DNA of 64,000 nt, from positions 62,001-126,000 of the forward strand of contig JADKBB010000006.1 of the NCBI GenBank assembly GCA_016715195.1, written 5' to 3'. The notes below the pieces were generated by a model. That model saw only the letters and a list, made by a program, of their open reading frames with translations. It did no database searches and was not told where the DNA came from. Position numbers and translations under genes: made by a program. The DNA is from Candidatus Villigracilis proximus (GTDB taxonomy: Bacteria; Chloroflexota; Anaerolineae; Anaerolineales; Villigracilaceae). Positions 62,061 through 64,000 of this stretch are shown in pieces. The number at the start of each line of letters is the position of its first letter. Within the stretch, counting starts at the first letter, position 1.

Positions 62061-63122
62061 CTACCGCACATAGATCGGATTGCTATAGATCCACCCGCGC
62101 AGTTTTCCGAGATACCTGCGATAGACTTCGATGCGATATACGCCTGGTTCGGTGGTGATGTGCGCGCAGGAGAGTCCCTTCTTCCAGGTTTTGATCACCA
62201 CCCCATCCTTCAGCAAGCGGATTTCCGCCTCGGAGGGAATCCGCGCCTGTAAAGTGACTCCGCCTTTCGCGGGGATTTCATCGCCCATGATCGCAGTTTT
62301 ATCCATTCCCTGCGCGGTGAAGTGAAATCCGCGAGTGGGAGCGGGGAGATCATACCCAACGAAGCAGTGACCCTTTTCCAGCGCGGTATAGATCGCTTTT
62401 TTATCCGCATTCACATCCCCGATTAAAGAGTCCGTTAGAATGACATGTGTATTTACGGTGCGGAAGTGAAATTCATACGGAAAGATGACGCGGCTGATCG
62501 GCCCCAGACTCATGTGCAGCGCGTGCGCATCCGAGCCGCCGATCGCCACCACCCGTTGACCGTACCCCAGCAGTTCATCCCATTTCGCGATTGTGTTTGG
62601 AATGGGGTGGTGCGCCACAAGCGCCGGGAACAGGGCATAGAACGCGCCATGCAATTTGGTCGGCACGATTGTCTTTAGTTCGCTCAGTGAGTTCCATAAT
62701 TCAATGCCCGTATAATTTTGCACCGACCAATCTTCCCACGAAATATCTGTCTCTCGAAATGCAGCAGCTTCCGGGTCGTCGGGATGCGCCAGAAAGGCAA
62801 GTCCGCCCGCATCGCGCACTTTGTTGATCAACAACTGCGGACTTTCTGCAAATGTCGCCATTTCATGGCCGGCATTAAATACCAATAGATGATTTTTCTG
62901 CGGGTCACGCGCCTGGTCGTGTACTTCCTCCCCGATCAGCATCAATATTTTTTTGTTCTTCTCTTTATAATATCCTTCAAAGCCCTGTACCAATATATTG
63001 TGGTCGGTCACGATCACCACGTCCACGCCAGCGGTGAAGGCTGCTTTGGCAATATCACGGTGTAAGCCGCTTCCATCAGAGTATCTGGTGTGCATGTGCA
63101 GGTTGACGACGACTTCGTGCAT
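62061..63122 (-). CDS. PHP-domain metal-dependent phosphoesterase
   Basis: 353 residues. The PHP motifs are NLHMHTRYSDGSG (metal His), VIVTDHNILVQG, LIGEEVHDQ, and FLAHPDDPEA; a later GGSDAHALHM completes the site. PHP proteins hydrolyse phosphate esters; the substrate is unknown. A C-terminal beta-rich region (FTAQGMDKTAIMGDEIPAKG to YRRYLGKL) is typical of a subgroup. It appears to be transcribed alone. Confidence 0.85.
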   Translation of the reverse strand: MHEVVVNLHMHTRYSDGSGLHRDIAKAAFTAGVDVVIVTDHNILVQGFEGYYKEKNKKILMLIGEEVHDQARDPQKNHLLVFNAGHEMATFAESPQLLINKVRDAGGLAFLAHPDDPEAAAFRETDISWEDWSVQNYTGIELWNSLSELKTIVPTKLHGAFYALFPALVAHHPIPNTIAKWDELLGYGQRVVAIGGSDAHALHMSLGPISRVIFPYEFHFRTVNTHVILTDSLIGDVNADKKAIYTALEKGHCFVGYDLPAPTRGFHFTAQGMDKTAIMGDEIPAKGGVTLQARIPSEAEIRLLKDGVVIKTWKKGLSCAHITTEPGVYRIEVYRRYLGKLRGWIYSNPIYVR

Positions 63123-63242
63123 AAATTCCTCTTTATCGTTTTTTCCTTTTCCAAATTAATGAAGAAAGGGAATTTTTTTATTGGCCTGAACCCCTTGTTG
63201 ACGATTCGCTTCGGAAACAGGTATAATTTGCCCGCTAATTTC

Positions 63243-63249
63243 AAGGAGG
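63243..63249 (+). promoter_or_regulatory. secG ribosome binding site
   Basis: AAGGAGG, eight bases before the ATG at 63258. A TATAAT box lies upstream at about 63222-63227. Confidence 0.7.
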
Positions 63250-63257
63250 CACATCGT

Positions 63258-63479
63258 ATGAGTATGTTTTTGAATATCGCGTTGATTATAACCTCAGTGG
63301 GTTTGATCGCTGGCGTTATCCTGCAAAGTAAAGGCGCAGGGTTGGGCGGCCTGACCGGCGCGGACACGGGTGGTGTGTTCACCGCCCGCCGTGGCATTGA
63401 GCGTATCCTGTTTTGGGTAACGATCGTATTGGCTGTGATCTTTTTTGGTCTCGTCATCGCTATCATTCTCGTCGGATAA
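63258..63479 (+). CDS. secG: Preprotein translocase subunit SecG
   Basis: 73 residues, two membrane helices (FLNIALIITSVGLIAGVIL, ILFWVTIVLAVIFFGLVIA) around the loop QSKGAGLGGLTGADTGGVFTARRGIER, the standard SecG hairpin. It assists SecYE in protein export. The start is fixed by AAGGAGG. Its length is normal for Gram-positive-type SecG. Confidence 0.93.
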   Translation: MSMFLNIALIITSVGLIAGVILQSKGAGLGGLTGADTGGVFTARRGIERILFWVTIVLAVIFFGLVIAIILVG

Positions 63480-63494
63480 GAATCTCTAGCCTGT

Positions 63495-63541
63495 AAAGGC
63501 CGCCGGGTCTTTGCCCTAAACGCGGGGCGGCGGCGGCCTTT
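63495..63541 (+). terminator. Hairpin after secG
   Basis: AAAGGCCGCCG pairs with CGGCGGCCTTT around a 25-base GC-rich loop, followed by CTTTATTTC. It separates secG from the solute-binding gene, probably as a partial terminator. Confidence 0.65.
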
Positions 63542-63561
63542 CTTTATTTCCCCAACTTATT

Positions 63562-64000
63562 ATGAAAAGATTACGCTGGCAGATTTTGGTTGTAGCGGTC
63601 ACGATCGTGATCGTAGCTTTGCTATTGCTCAGCCAACAACCAGTAAGTATTGTGACCTCGCCCGAAGCCGCGTCTGGTGGTATTTATACCGAAGCGCTGA
63701 TCGGTTCCATGGGGCGGCTTAATCCCATGTTGGATTGGAACAACTCTGCAGATCGCGATGTCAATCGCCTGATCTTTAGCGGATTGATCCGTTTTGACTC
63801 GCATGGCCTGCCCCAGCCCGATCTGGCTGAATCGTGGGGAACCTCCTCCGATGGCACTCTCTATAATTTCTCGATCAGACCGGGCGCTGTCTGGCATGAC
63901 GGCGAACCTGTCACCGCGGATGATGTTATCTTCACCATTGAATTGATCAAGAGTTCCGGCTCTCTTTTTCCACAGGACATCAAAGACTTGTGGTCTCAAA
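63562..64000 (+). CDS. ABC transporter family-5 solute-binding protein (partial)
   Basis: The first 146 residues are visible; the rest is outside the window. It starts MKRLRWQILVVAVTIVIVAL, a membrane anchor. GGIYTEALIGSMGRLNPMLDWNNSADRDVNRLIFSGLIRFD and LAESWGTSSDGTLYNFSIRPGAVWHDGEPVTADDVIFTIE are the classic SBP-bac-5 pattern of peptide/nickel/oligopeptide importers. The ligand is unknown. It follows secG after a hairpin. Confidence 0.9.
   Translation, partial: MKRLRWQILVVAVTIVIVALLLLSQQPVSIVTSPEAASGGIYTEALIGSMGRLNPMLDWNNSADRDVNRLIFSGLIRFDSHGLPQPDLAESWGTSSDGTLYNFSIRPGAVWHDGEPVTADDVIFTIELIKSSGSLFPQDIKDLWSQ

Noticed and set aside
61828..62061. 77-residue minus-strand ORF upstream of rpsF
   Set aside because: Mostly translation of the 64-bp palindrome and of the rpsF promoter region; no protein-like character.

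Overview
This window is 64 kb of bacterial chromosome. It carries mostly single-copy housekeeping genes and has no rRNA or tRNA gene and no CRISPR array that I can see. The best fit is a member of Chloroflexota, class Anaerolineae. This is an inference from style, without a database search: Thr/Pro-rich TPT linkers in extracytoplasmic proteins, many polytopic glycosyltransferase-like proteins, a bacterial serpin, a CinA split into two loci, a baseplate-J-like membrane protein beside ruvX-mltG, and many small palindromic intergenic repeats.

Layout. 1-9 kb: a partial Ser/Thr kinase, PncC, a nucleosidase, a serpin, a GNAT acetyltransferase, an MFS transporter, a lipoprotein, a REP-associated (RAYT) transposase and metG. 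9-18.3 kb: a large hybrid histidine kinase, a GT87-type membrane protein, DUF177, a polyprenyl synthase, TatD and a phosphohexomutase. 18.3-19.9 kb: a small accessory island with a P-loop kinase and a decayed transposase. 19.9-28.7 kb: a membrane-anchored HhH protein, a GT39-like protein, cysteine desulfurase, a GxxExxY cassette, a baseplate-J-like protein, ruvX, mltG and an unknown membrane protein. 28.8-34.4 kb: an amidohydrolase fused to a CYTH-like domain, an M14 peptidase, CinA and a FAD oxidase. 34.4-40.3 kb: a complete livKHMGF branched-chain amino acid ABC operon. 40.3-46.7 kb: a cyclic-nucleotide-binding protein, LysM/M23, DUF192, a receiver protein, exonuclease III, a nitronate monooxygenase and a CDF transporter. 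46.9-55.2 kb: ftsH, acyl-CoA ligase, miaA, small membrane proteins, an HD hydrolase, an aldo/keto reductase and rnc. 55.3-64 kb: smc, a parvulin foldase, rpsF-ssb-rpsR, a PHP phosphoesterase, secG and a partial family-5 solute-binding protein.

Two themes stand out. First, intergenic space is full of small palindromic elements. One is a 64-bp family present three times with an exact 15-34-15 architecture. Another is a REP-like repeat inserted in frame inside the RAYT gene and repeated just after it. The GxxExxY gene is bracketed by 20-bp inverted repeats. Second, there are candidate short regulatory genes. A Met-rich 33-codon ORF followed by an intrinsic terminator lies upstream of metG, and a branched-chain-rich mini-ORF with a strong ribosome binding site lies in the liv leader. 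Several genes have a -10 box six or seven bases before ATG, which suggests leaderless mRNAs.

Quality note. At least eight conserved genes (metG, the histidine kinase, the phosphohexomutase, GxxExxY, the baseplate-J-like gene, mltG, the acyl-CoA ligase and smc) are broken by 1-2 base indels, mostly in short homopolymers, and there is an 18-G run at 52.05 kb. These look like sequencing or assembly errors. I annotate the genes as intact with frameshifts.
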